This document shows, one piece after another, positions 35,001 through 45,520 of a DNA stretch of 64,000 bases. Numbering within the stretch: position 1 is the stretch's first letter; every line of letters begins with the position of its first letter. This DNA comes from Straminergon stramineum (lineage: Eukaryota > Streptophyta > Bryopsida > Hypnales > Calliergonaceae). The notes beneath the pieces were generated by a model. The model was not told the DNA's origin. It worked only from the letters and a program-made list of their open reading frames with translations, and ran no database searches. Both the position numbers and the translations under genes were made by a program. The stretch covers positions 7,321,001 to 7,385,000 of the forward strand of contig OY987272.1 in assembly GCA_963920665.1 (NCBI GenBank). The letters are read 5' to 3'.

Positions 35001-37814
35001 AACTACTCATGTTACTGGAAGTCCTAAAACTAGTTGACCCAGATTTCCCAGATAGCTTCCGGAAGTTCATCCTCGCAGATTCTCCCACCCCTGCAGCACA
35101 ACCACACACAAAAATAAATAAATACACAAACCAATGTAGTCTGAATAGGAATAAAACCAGAATAACAGAATGAACTTTCGGAATATCGCCCCCCCCCGAA
35201 AGACCAAAGGATTCAAGATTTCAATATGATCTATTCAGTTGATAACAGAATTCATATGGGTTAAATTATATATCACTTGAATCAATGACGAAAATTGCAT
35301 GTGTTATTGATATAAAACCAGCATCACAGTATGACCTTTCAGAATATTACCCCTAAAGGACCAAGGATTCAAGGTTTTCAAATGTCCAGTTTACTTGATC
35401 TTATTGTGCAAATGAAACAATTTGAAAGGGGGTTAAATAACATATCACTAGAATCAGTGAAGAACATTGCATATGTTTTTGAGATAACAAATAAAATTAA
35501 GCTAGAGAAAGCCCATAATACCTCTCAAACCATCTGAAAAGGAGGAATGGTAGTGAGGCTTCTTAGTCTCTAAAATACGAGACACGGTCTCTCCACATTG
35601 CGCAGCTCTCAAGAAACAATCATCGACCTCTTTCAGCACGTCCAGTAGGTCCCGGCCACCCGGCTCCGTCACCGCCATCGCTAAATTCCTGTTGGTTTTC
35701 GTGAAGGAGGGGTCAGGCTTGGGAGGCTTCCCTGAGGGTGTCTTCGCTGCCTTTGCTACCTTTGGCGGAGGTGGTGGTGGCGGTTCCACTACCTTAGGCG
35801 GTGAAGGGGGTGGAGGGGGTTCCGCTGCCTTCGGCGGTGAAGGGGGTGGAGGGGGTTCCACTACCTTCGGCGGTGAAGGGGGTGGAGGGGGTTCCACTAC
35901 CTTCGGCGGTGAAGCGGGTGGAGGGGGTTCCGACACCTTCGGCGGTGAAGGGGGTGGAGGGGGTTCCACTACCTTCGGCGGTGAAGGGGGTGGAGGTTCA
36001 GATTTCACCTCCACTTTTGGTTCTGGTTCTGGTGCAGGTGCAGGTGCCTTGTGAACAAAATCCTGTTTAGGTATCATCAAGTGTAGAAGGTCAGGAAGAC
36101 GGTACTAAACCCGAGAGGAAACTGATCCAGTCTCCTATTGACTAAACCCTACAAACCATATATTCATACACTCATTTGGCCATCAATTAGCAAAGTGATG
36201 TAAGCATGACTTGGCTAAACGTTTAAGGGTCCCTTGCGACTTCAACTCAAATCAATTCTTTAAGAAAATCAATTGTTTTTAAGTTGTTTGCAAGCAAGCA
36301 GCAAAACCTGAGACCCTACCCAAAGTTGTTTGCAACAGGTTCCTTGTGACTTTAAAACAAGGAACCTGTTGCAAAGGACCACAATCCTGTGAGTCACAGA
36401 CTTTGACTTCGCGTGAACGCAAAAGAGTTTGATAAAATTTGATCCCAAGAGATTGGGCTCTTCTACCTAGAAGTGATCACTAGACAGCTGAAAATTTAAC
36501 TCCCAAGAATCACGCACTCCTAAAAATTGGTCGAAACTCTTTAAGTGACGCAAATAGCAGATGTAACCTCAAATACTACCATGAGAATTCAATATCAACC
36601 AATACAGCCAGAACAAGCCAAATTCAAGTCCAGTGCAAACTCAGAGTCCACACCGGTGGAGGTGGCCCATCGATATACTCATCAACATCCTCCAACTCCG
36701 GAATCTCCTCTTCCTCCAGGTCCGGAACCCCATGATCCAATGGCAAGCCCCTGACATCCACAATCTTCACATGCGGGGGCCGATGTTGCGCAGCTATCTC
36801 ATGCATCCTTTTCTGCTCCATCTCTCTCGCTCTTCTTTCCTGCACCTCCGCCTCCTGTTTCCTCTTCATCATCATCTCATGCTCATGGCTCTTCCTGCGC
36901 TCCATCTCCCTCGCCTCCATGTCCAAACTCCGCCTATCATCCACATAGTTGTAGCTCACATGCGCAGGCCGAAACGGGTCCAGAAACAAGTCCTGCCAGC
37001 TGCTCCGCGTCACAGGTGGCGGAGGAGGCGGGGGAGTATTATGCCCTCTCATATGCTGAGTACTCCTCCTCCCCGAATATCGCCAGTCATCATCCCCTTG
37101 AATCGGTTGCATCATCGGCGGCGGATGTGAATCGTCCTCCATTCTATACGATTTCATATACGAGTTTGAATCCTCAAACCTGTGGATTTTGGTTGGAATC
37201 ACAGGCGGTGTATGCTCCATCGCGTTCACTGTAATATGAGGAGGTGGAGCATGATGCCCTCTCACATGGCGAGTACTTCTCCTCCCCCAGTATCGCCGGT
37301 CACGATTCCCTTGAATAGGTTGATGTGAATCGTCCTCCATTCTAAACGACTTCATAGACGAGTTTGAATCCTCAAACCTGTGGATCTTGGTGGGAATCAC
37401 AGGCGGTGTATGCTCCATGGGGTTCACTGTAATAGGAAGCGGTGGAGGAGGAAGAAAATCCAGGGTGACGCTCCTGGGCAACTCCGGATGTAACCGCAGG
37501 GCGGACAAGCGGGTTTGAGGGGAGAGCGGTGATGTGGAGAAGCTTGTTGATGCTCCCAGTTTCGTAGGCGGTGTTCTTGGTGTGTTGGGAGTCTCGGTGG
37601 TGGAGTACATGGAGTGGGAATCCCCGTCGCCCTTCACCTCCCCTTCCGCAAATTGGCGAAACGCCGAGCCCACGCCTTTGAGAGAGATCACGTACATAGC
37701 GTGGGACGCCGCTAAGCTGTGGCGAGAAGTCACGGTTTGCTTCATCAGACGCTTCCGCTGCTTGCATATTGCTAAGCCCTCCTCGTTGTCCACCTTGGAG
37801 TTTGAGCAACCCAT
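32078..37814 (-). CDS. DUF630/DUF632 domain protein, six exons
   Basis: Exons 37814-36654, 36062-35522, 35090-34831, 34554-34331, 33953-33801 and 32819-32078 join in phase to 1026 residues. The N-terminus MGCSNSKVDNEEGLAICKQR is a typical DUF630 start with an N-myristoylation/palmitoylation signature (MGCS), implying membrane attachment. Residues about 60-520 are low-complexity and proline-rich, with a tandem repeat in exon 1 and seven PPPPSPPK-type units in exon 2. DUF632 spans about 522-855 (LLDVLKEVDDCFLRAAQ, VDHGYQQVQKLRDEEL, ELCQQWQDLLDRV). A coiled coil follows, then the family's C-terminal motif TLNNLQIGLPQLFHA. Angiosperm relatives such as NRG2 and ROH-type proteins act in nitrate signalling or cell polarity. 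The specific role here is unknown. The older description as a bZIP protein is misleading, since no basic-zipper motif is seen. Confidence 0.93.
35766..36000 (-). repeat. 33-bp proline-rich coding repeat in DUF630/DUF632 exon 2
   Basis: Seven units of about 33 bp encode E-PPPPPSPPK-VV and variants (VVE, VSE, AAE). The strong purine/pyrimidine bias creates glycine-rich open frames on the opposite strand, which are artefacts. The repeat resembles extensin-like proline-rich linkers. Confidence 0.92.
36329..36375. repeat. Perfect 18-bp inverted repeat in DUF630/DUF632 intron 1
   Basis: TTTGCAACAGGTTCCTTG (36329-36346) and its exact complement (36358-36375) are separated by 11 bases. In the primary transcript this would form a stable stem-loop. 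Confidence 0.9.
37022..37440 (-). repeat. In-frame tandem duplication in DUF630/DUF632 exon 1
   Basis: Two adjacent copies of about 66-70 residues each read MEHTPPVIPTKIHRFEDSNS, then MEDDSH, PIQG, a GRRST motif and RGH. They lie at about 37440-37238 and 37237-37022. Divergence is low and the frame is kept, so the duplication is fairly recent and tolerated in the disordered linker. Confidence 0.9.
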
Positions 37815-39110
37815 TGTTAACTTTCTGTATGCACAGATGGTCTATCTAAGTGAGAGAAACTCCACGTTCATGAGATGCAGCAGGCGCAAATGTTGCGTTA
37901 ATCTTGGTGATCGAAATCCACAAGCTCTGCACATAACGGCACACAGTGACCGTCTCAGAAAATGCTCACAGAATAGGAAAAGATTTCATTTAATCTTAGA
38001 GTGAGTCCTAAGCTCCACAAAAAGAGGATGCAGACACTCAATTATTCTCTCGTGTTAATGCTCCAATATAAATTGACGAAATTTCTACTTCCTTGACACC
38101 ACAGCCTCACACACCTCAGCAGGTTCAAATTGCGATTCGATTATGTTGGTCAAAATCCACGAGGTCTGCACATAAGGTGACTATCTCAGACACGGTAATA
38201 GATCACACCACTGGAAAGGAACGAAGTAAGAAAATTTGTCAACTCTTCAAAAGAGAGCCCTAAGCTCCAATTTCCGATTCAAGGTAAATGCAAAACCAAG
38301 AATTCCTCCGAAATCACATCACAAAACTGATCCGTCCAAAATCAAAAGAATCCCCACCTCTAAGAGAGCAAAGCCCTCCCTCATGGAAAAGAAAACCTCA
38401 CTCCATTCAAGGAAGACTATTCTTTCTAAATTCCGAGACACCAATTACAATTACAAGGGAGTGATCAATAAGCAACCAATCTGAGAGAGAGAAAGCAGGT
38501 TCTCGGGAAACCTAAAGCCGTGTTATCGCCGGTGCGCATCCAACCGCCGGCCGGCAGGCAAGCGGGCACCGATCCTCAATCAAGCTTCGGTGCTCTTCCG
38601 ACACCGACACACCCAGCCACTAGAAGTAGCTGTAGCTAGAACACACACACTCCACCCTGGAGGCATTGACAACCGCCGTGCTGATCACGGCACCAAAATC
38701 CTCTTGAAGAAACAGAGTCCAGCCCTCCGGAAGTTCATCCAAGCCTCCTCCTCACGATTGCCGCAATTTTCCAGCCACGCTACTCATCCTAATCCCTTCC
38801 AAGTCTCTCCCGTACCTTCCAGATCCCCTCGTACAACGCCTGCCACCCCGCATACAATCCCCCTTCGCTCAATCCCAAACTCCTCCACTTCCCAGGCTCC
38901 AGTCTACCGCGAATTGGACTCGTCTCTCAAGCCACCAAAAGTCGGCAAATCAAGCATTCCACGAGAAAGAAAGCTTTGTTCTCGTCAGGTCGAAGAACAA
39001 GGGCGGTTGCATTAAGAGGCAACACAAATAAGAACAAGAACAAGAAGAAAAAGGAGAAGAAGGAGAAGGTGCAAGCAAGGAGAAAGCAAAGTTTAAGGTC
39101 GGTGGGAAGC
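37815..39110 (-). promoter_or_regulatory. 5'UTR and promoter region of the DUF630/DUF632 gene
   Basis: The region is richer in GC than its surroundings. On the minus strand it shows long pyrimidine tracts (39015-39065), typical of plant core-promoter Y patches and leaders. A splice-acceptor-like tract (CTTTCTCTCTCTCAG) lies near 38485-38500 and another near 37845, so the leader may be spliced. No unambiguous TATA box or start site can be fixed from sequence. Confidence 0.4.
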
Positions 39111-41879
39111 GCGAGAAGAAACGCAGCAACAGCACAAAGAAGGAGCAGATGAAGAAGGTGAGGAAGGACTCAAGCCAACGCTCCAAGGAAGGACAACTGC
39201 TGCTGGTGCTGCTGCAACAAACAATTGCCATCAGCAAGCAGTGCAAGCACCACCATGGCTGGTGGAAGTGTGGACCCCAAGCAGCCTTGTACTCAGACAG
39301 ACAAACAGACACACAAACATACGTAGATACGCGTATGTCGTATCGTATACGGGAATTAGTAGAATCCGAAGGGGCGGCGGGAAGAGTGAATTTTTGGAAA
39401 TGTTATTTTTGGATTTTTTTTGGTGAAACAAATGGACAAATTCCATTGATTTTTGGAAATGTTTGAGGAAAGACTAGCTTAGGCTTGCACTTTAACTTAC
39501 TTGTGAGGAAGGCATAATTGGTTTTCAATGAAATGGATGATGTTGCTTTCTCCCAAAAAAAATGTTAATGTAGGACTATCCTTTCTTTCATCAAGCATTG
39601 GGCTTTTGGTCCCTAATCTTTGAAGAAAAAAAAATAACATCACGTTTTGAAGAAACTTGGTGGAATGTGATTTATGGAAAAATGATACTAGGAATGGAGT
39701 AGTATGGAGAGTGTACTAGAATTTGGGAATTAACCTTCCTTTAGCATTATAAAACCATACAAATGAGGTGTCTTTAGTGATAAAAAAAAATTGATTTAAG
39801 TGAGTGAGGTTTTTGGTCTCTTATGAGTAAGAGTTAGAAATTTGCAAAATTTTCTAACTCCAGTTCAATCGTAGTAGGAAATGTCTTGGCTCATTTAACC
39901 TATGAGAGTTCTAGCATCCTCAAATTGGATTTTTAAAAGTCTTGAAGATGTCATTGAGGGAGATATGAGGTGCAAATGAAGTATCCAACTTTTTTAACTA
40001 GACATTTTTTTGTCTCTTTGCAATGATGTGACTAATCTCATCATTGAGACAACCCTTACATGTGCTAGCAAGATTTTGAAAGTCTTCAAGATCTCACTAA
40101 AGGAGATATAAGATATGTATGACGTGACATCCAAGTATGTCAATAAAAAAAGGAAATTTTGGTTTGTCCATTTTATGGTGATGTGACTAATGTAGTCATT
40201 CCGAGCCCTAACATCAGCTAGCTAGATTATGAAAGTGTTGAAGATCTCGTTGAAGAAGCTACAAGTTACAAATGAAGCAACATCAAAGTATGTCAACTAA
40301 AAAAACAATGTCTTTCAATTCTACAACAATGTGATCAATGTGGTCACTTGTGATTCTTGTAGTAGGTTCTCAATCAATTCATTCAGAAATTAGAAAGAAA
40401 AAAATACTTACAAAAATGGAGATTTGATTTTTACATTTTTCTCCAGACATTATTCACTTTGGGTAAAATGTTCTACATCCATAGCTCCTTGTCTGCTAAA
40501 GACCATTACAAGCTAGCATTGCCAACTTGTTTTTTGAATATAAAGAATGAAATTTGAATTCATTAATATCTCCCTTATCTTCTCTATAACCAAGGTTTAC
40601 TTTTACAAGCACACTAGCTAGGCCTTGCTAATGTAGCTAATCTAATCACTCAATGCTTCACTATTTGTAGACCAGGTTCTCAATCAATTCATATAGGGTT
40701 GAGAAGCAAAGGCAAACTTCCAGAAATAAGGCCCCATCTCTAGATTTTTCACAAGTCATAATTTATTTTATCTGAAAAGATCCATATCTATCTACAGTCC
40801 CTTTTCTTATTAGGTACTATCACATGTTATCCTCTCACATCCCAAACTTTGTTAGAATACTAGAGATCCTTATTTGCTTTCATGATATCAATTTAAGCAT
40901 AGTGTCAATTTCCACAGAAGAAGTTGACTTGACTATTGGCAGCATGCCATCAATCACCCATCGGCCTATGACTTTCTAATTTACAAACCAATCAATCTGA
41001 GCCCATCAACATCTAAAGCATTTATTTTTCAAAATTTGAGTAGAGAGGTTTCGTCTCATTGAGCAATGACGGATAGAATTTTGAATTCAATTACACCTTT
41101 GTTATACTTTCAATGACATGGTTGACTTCAACAATTGCGCTACAACATGTATGAGTTGTAATTGTCTATAGGAATTGACATGCCTACACAACTCTAAGGT
41201 ATGAGGCAATACATGTTTTGTTCACCTACAACTACAAACCTTCCCTCTACAACCAATTGTTTATCATGATTTGTCTTAGTTCTCCTGTCTAAATCTACTT
41301 AAACTAAAACTTGATTCATATTTCCATGAATTTTATTACCATACCCAACTATCAAAGTCGGCATTCCATGCCAAATAATTAAAGTGAAAGTTGGAAAAGT
41401 TTGACAATTGCCTTAAGAATTAGTCAAATTTTCATTTTCTTTTCTTTTTCAAAAATTGAACACCATCATTATGAAAAACATTATGAAAATATCCAATTTT
41501 TTATTTTTGAGATTTGCATAAAATAATATGGATACAAAAAAAATCCTAATCACCAACGACTCTTCTCACTTGTCCATTTATATTCATTTGTCATTTGTAA
41601 GTGTTTGTAGGCTTTCTCTATTATCATCAATTTTATCAATCTCATATCCCTTTTTATTTGCTATGAACATGCACTACATTGATATTAAGTCACACTTAAC
41701 TCCTTCTTGTTTGTCATGGTATTTTTGGAAGCTTTCAACATGAACATGGCCCCCATTTTCTAATACATCATTTGCCATCTACAAGCATCAATTTCTTAGT
41801 TTTCCAACTCCCTCTTCGAATATTCTTTTTTTTAATTTTAAACTTTTGCCGACCATGATATCCGGGTACAATAGTTTGA
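39111..41879. other. Intergenic, AT-rich, no gene seen
   Basis: No coding exon is supported. A sequence near 39526-39560 (CAATGAAATGGATGATG followed by a poly-A run) resembles a retroposon 3' end. A diverged tandem repeat lies at 39936-40380. Confidence 0.5.
39936..40380. repeat. ~145-bp diverged tandem repeat, three copies
   Basis: AAAGTCTTGAAGAT or close variants occur at 39936, 40079 and 40232. Each is followed by similar text on ATGAAG, ATCCAACT or TGTCAA, and GATGTGACTAAT. Spacing is 143 and 153 bp. Confidence 0.6.
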
Positions 41880-42280
41880 GTTATTTATATTAAACTCCCC
41901 CCTTGGATTCGGATCTTTTGGGGACATTCAAGTGCCGGAACTAAAACCATATTCAAAGGCTTCAATTTTCTTCCTTTTGAATGGGGGGGTGGAGCGGCCT
42001 ACTCCGGTACTACTTCCCCCTACCCTAGAGTTACCGGTAGGTAGAGTTCCTGGTAGGTAGACTGTGATTGGGTGAAACAGTTCCATTTCCGTAGGCCGGT
42101 CGTTCGAGACGGCCGCTCATTGGTGGGACCTTCCTAGGGCATGTCCCTACGTACCAAGGGACCTACCATTTTTTAACTTACTAGTGGGTCAGTCAAACTG
42201 GGGGGTACCCACCACCAGCCAGTCCAGTTCCGAGTTTCCATGTGAATCCAAGTCGCTGCAATGGAGTGCTCTTCTTTTGT
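41880..42280. other. GC-richer island without a gene
   Basis: The segment is clearly richer in G and C than its neighbours and contains short internal repeats (TACCGGTAGGTAGAGTTCC, TGGTAGGTAGAC). No open frame or RNA gene is recognisable. It may be a fragment of an unrecognised repeat. Confidence 0.35.
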
Positions 42281-42776
42281 TTCTTTCACTACTGTAGTGT
42301 CCTTTTATTTAATTAATACTCCGTATTATTTTTTAAACCAATGGCTTGACGGAAATAACTTAGTAACTTACTAGTTGGAGTGTGGGTTCATTCTTCCTTT
42401 TTTCTTCTCCATATATTGTATTGTGTGATTTATATGTATCATGGTAATGGAAATGATGAGACTTGCATAGTGTGCAATCATTCATCAACGCTGATTTGTT
42501 CAAAATTGTGGGGGGTGATACTAATTTTCCAAAGTCACACTATTTTTTTGGAATTTGTGCAAGTTGAAATTTTGTTGCAAGTTGAAATTTTGTTGTGTTG
42601 AACCAGTTTCCACACAAAAAACAAAAAACAAGTTGTGGTGGTACTAAATTTTCTAGGTGACGCTAATTTCTTCCTCTCACAAATAGTTGACAAATGAGTG
42701 CAATTCTTGAATAATGCTAGCTTCATGATGTTGAGCATTAATTTTTTATTATTCCATTGCTCACTACTCCCTTCCG

Positions 42777-43233
42777 TCCCACTAGAAAACTCTGAATCAA
42801 AACATAATGCATGGACCACTAAAAAAAAGGCTACATTTGTTTGATTTAGAATGTTGAGCATTGAACAAGCAATGTGAAATTGCTGGAATCAGCCTTTTTC
42901 TTTGGGCACGGCAGGGCCAGATTGCACCATTCCAAAATAAATGTCTACTTTTCGCCAAAAAAAAGTAATTTTTTTTTGCCAAAAATTTCCATTTCTATTT
43001 TAAATGTGGATGAATTCGTCAAATTTGGATGAAAAATGTATGAATATGATTGAAAAGTATTTTTTGGTCCCAAAGATGGATGAACATAGAAATACAACAC
43101 TTGACCAAATTTTAAGTGATTGCCATCCTTGCACTTTCTCAAAAAGTAAAAACAAAAAAGGGTTACTAGTGGTACACGCACCTATAGTATGTCCGATTCA
43201 GACTTCAGAGGTTTTTCAGTGGGATGGAGGGAC
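42777..43233. mobile_element. Stowaway-like (Tc1/mariner) element
   Basis: The left end CTCCCTTCCGTCCCACT matches the classical Stowaway terminal sequence. The right end, AGTGGGATGGAGGGAC, is its near complement. TA flanks both sides (42775-42776 and 43234-43235). The 457-bp interior has no transposase. It is longer than typical Stowaway MITEs, so it may be an internally expanded derivative. Confidence 0.65.
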
Positions 43234-44300
43234 TATTTTAATTGAATTAACTCGAATACGGTATCACATAACTTAACAAATAACAGTAACTTGATGTGTT
43301 ATTCGCCGCAGAAGTATCAGCTACAGTTGCGCTGCCGACAAAGTGCCTGTTGCGCAATTCTCTTCCAACTGGTCCGCATGATATTGAAGTACGTTACTCT
43401 ACCAAAGTACGATTGATTCCTCAATTTGTGCAACCCCTGATTTCCAGTTTCCACTCAAAAGGAAGAAGTATTGTTTTTTTGGAATCACTCCCTTAAAAAA
43501 CTAATATATATTTATTAACAAATTGAAAATAGTAACCCTAAACTTTTTAGCCATCAAGTCGTGCGCACTACAGTAGAGAATACCGTAGTCTACACTCTAC
43601 AGTTCAGGAACTCCATCCTCAAATAAAAGGCGGTGAACAAGACTTAACTTATGAGTTAAGGAGTTACGGTAACTTCTAGATGTGAAACTGTGCGACATGA
43701 TCGAGCCTTCATCAGAAGTTAACTTCTAGAAGTGAAACTGTTGTAATTTGTAAACTGTTGTGACATGTGAAATGCCACTCGCCTGACAGGCAGGAAGAGG
43801 AAGACCCAGTCGTCCACCGATTCTTTTATAACTTAGAATGGTTGACAAAATCTAGAATTTTCATCCCTGACTTGACAATGAAAGCTTTAATAACTTCATT
43901 TCATGATTCGGAGTGATCGCTCCTTCGTTGGGTTTCTAGTGTAGGCTTTCCTGGCTAGCTACGCTTGGCCGAGTCAAATCGACGGAGCTGTCGATGAAGT
44001 GAACTGATATTCTCCTCACTTCAGTCGATCTCTTGACCGCGGAGACTTCATGAGTGTTATAAATATTAAACTAAACTATTGGTAATGTAGTGGTGGTGAT
44101 GCAATTCTTACCTTAACTTCGTTATTGTTTTCTGATGAATCGGGTCTGACGGTGTTTGTTGGCAGACTTGATCGATTGATCGAGCGGACGGACGGAGCCC
44201 TGCCTGGCTGCACTCCAGTCCGTAGGAATACGGCCTCATGTTCATCCGCTGGTGCTGAGGTGCTGACTGACAGTGTGAGCCTGGCTCCACGTCTATACCG
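43234..44300. other. Intergenic, no gene seen
   Basis: Moderate GC with short local repeats (GTTAACTTCTAGAAGTGAAACTG and variants at 43670-43745). Frames at 44076-44502 occur on both strands but show no motif. Confidence 0.45.
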
Positions 44301-44380
44301 AAAAGGACAATTACTGTGGATAACAATGGAAAGGACAATTACTTTGGATATCAATGGAAAGGACAATTACTGGGGGCTAT
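44300..44380. repeat. 28-bp tandem repeat, about 2.6 copies
   Basis: GGAAAGGACAATTACT recurs every 28 bp, each time followed by a GGAT(A)ACAAT or GGATATCAAT spacer. Confidence 0.85.
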
Positions 44381-44639
44381 CCTGGGCTACACCAAAATGT
44401 AGAGATAAGGTGGTAAGATACCCCAGAACCGCCGGCCACTTCTTGCTATTGGGTTCTAGTTGCTATTATTATACTGGTCACATTTTCAACATTTTTTGTT
44501 GACAAGTGAATGGAGGTTTCAAGTTGGAACTTCCAACGCACCAAAGATCACAACATTTGGATATCACATGCAAGAGTTATGAAGGATTGAAGATTGAATC
44601 TTGGATTTGTACAAAGTTTTATACATGATTGGTTACGTA

Positions 44640-45520
44640 TCAAAAAAGAAGTATGTACACCGACATAGAGGAGATCCAATGTCCTTAAGGACTTGTCATA
44701 GTCATTGAGGTTCTTTGGTGGTGACTGAAATTGAATCTTAGATTTGTATAGAGTTTTATATATGATTGGTTATGTACTAGAAAATAATTACGTACGTCAA
44801 CATAGAGGATATCCAATATCCTTAAGGACTTGTCTTAGTCATTAAGATTCTCTGGTGGTGACTGAAAAGATAACCAAATGTAGGACGCTTGGATTCTTGA
44901 TGGTTGACCCAATTAATATGTGTAGAGCTTTGTAAGATAAGAGAGGATGTTGGATTGAAAGTTGTTGGTAATAAAATCTAGGTTCCGTGTTCTAATCATT
45001 GAGATTCTTTGGTGGTGACTGAAAATGCAATCCAAATGTAGAGTGCCTAGATCCTTCATCCTTGGCCCAATCAAAATCTGTACACTTTTGTAATATGAGG
45101 GGAGGTTTGATTGAAGGCTACTGGCAATAAAGTCCAGGTTCCTTGTCATAGTCATTGAGATTTTTTGGTGGTGATTGAAAAGACAACTCGATGTATAACA
45201 AGGAGATTCTTGATCCTTAATCCAATAAAAATTTGTATACCTTTGTAATACACGAGAGGATGTTGGATTGATGGTTGTTGGTAATAAGGTTCAGGTTCCT
45301 TGTTGTAGTCATTGAGATTCTTTAGTGGCCATTGAAATGTAACCAGATGTAAATAGTTTAGATTCTTGATCCTTTTATCCAATCAAAATCCATACACCTT
45401 TGTAATATACGAGATGATATGTTGATTGGAGGTTGCTTGGTAATGAAGGTTAAATTCTTTAATATTTATAAATACCATGAGATTCTTTTGATTATTGACC
45501 ATTGGAAGGGGCCATGATTA
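44640..45520. repeat. ~157-bp tandem repeat, five to six diverged copies
   Basis: GTCATTGAGATTCTTTGGTG or close variants start at 44701, 44838, 44995, 45151 and 45309, with a weaker one near 45472. Spacing is 137, 157, 156 and 158 bp. The intervening text (TTGTAATAT.A.GAGAGGATG..GGATTGA) is also shared. Apparent open frames on the minus strand only echo the repeat. Confidence 0.85.

Noticed and set aside
35692..36070. Glycine-rich open frames on the plus strand
   Set aside because: They are the antisense of the proline-rich coding repeat in exon 2 of the DUF630/DUF632 gene.
38590..39015. 141-codon plus-strand frame rich in P, S and R
   Set aside because: It lies in the GC-rich leader/promoter region of the minus-strand DUF630/DUF632 gene and shows no domain.
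44913..45382. Two minus-strand ORFs of similar sequence
   Set aside because: They only reflect the 157-bp tandem repeat, and their ends fall at repeat-dependent stops.
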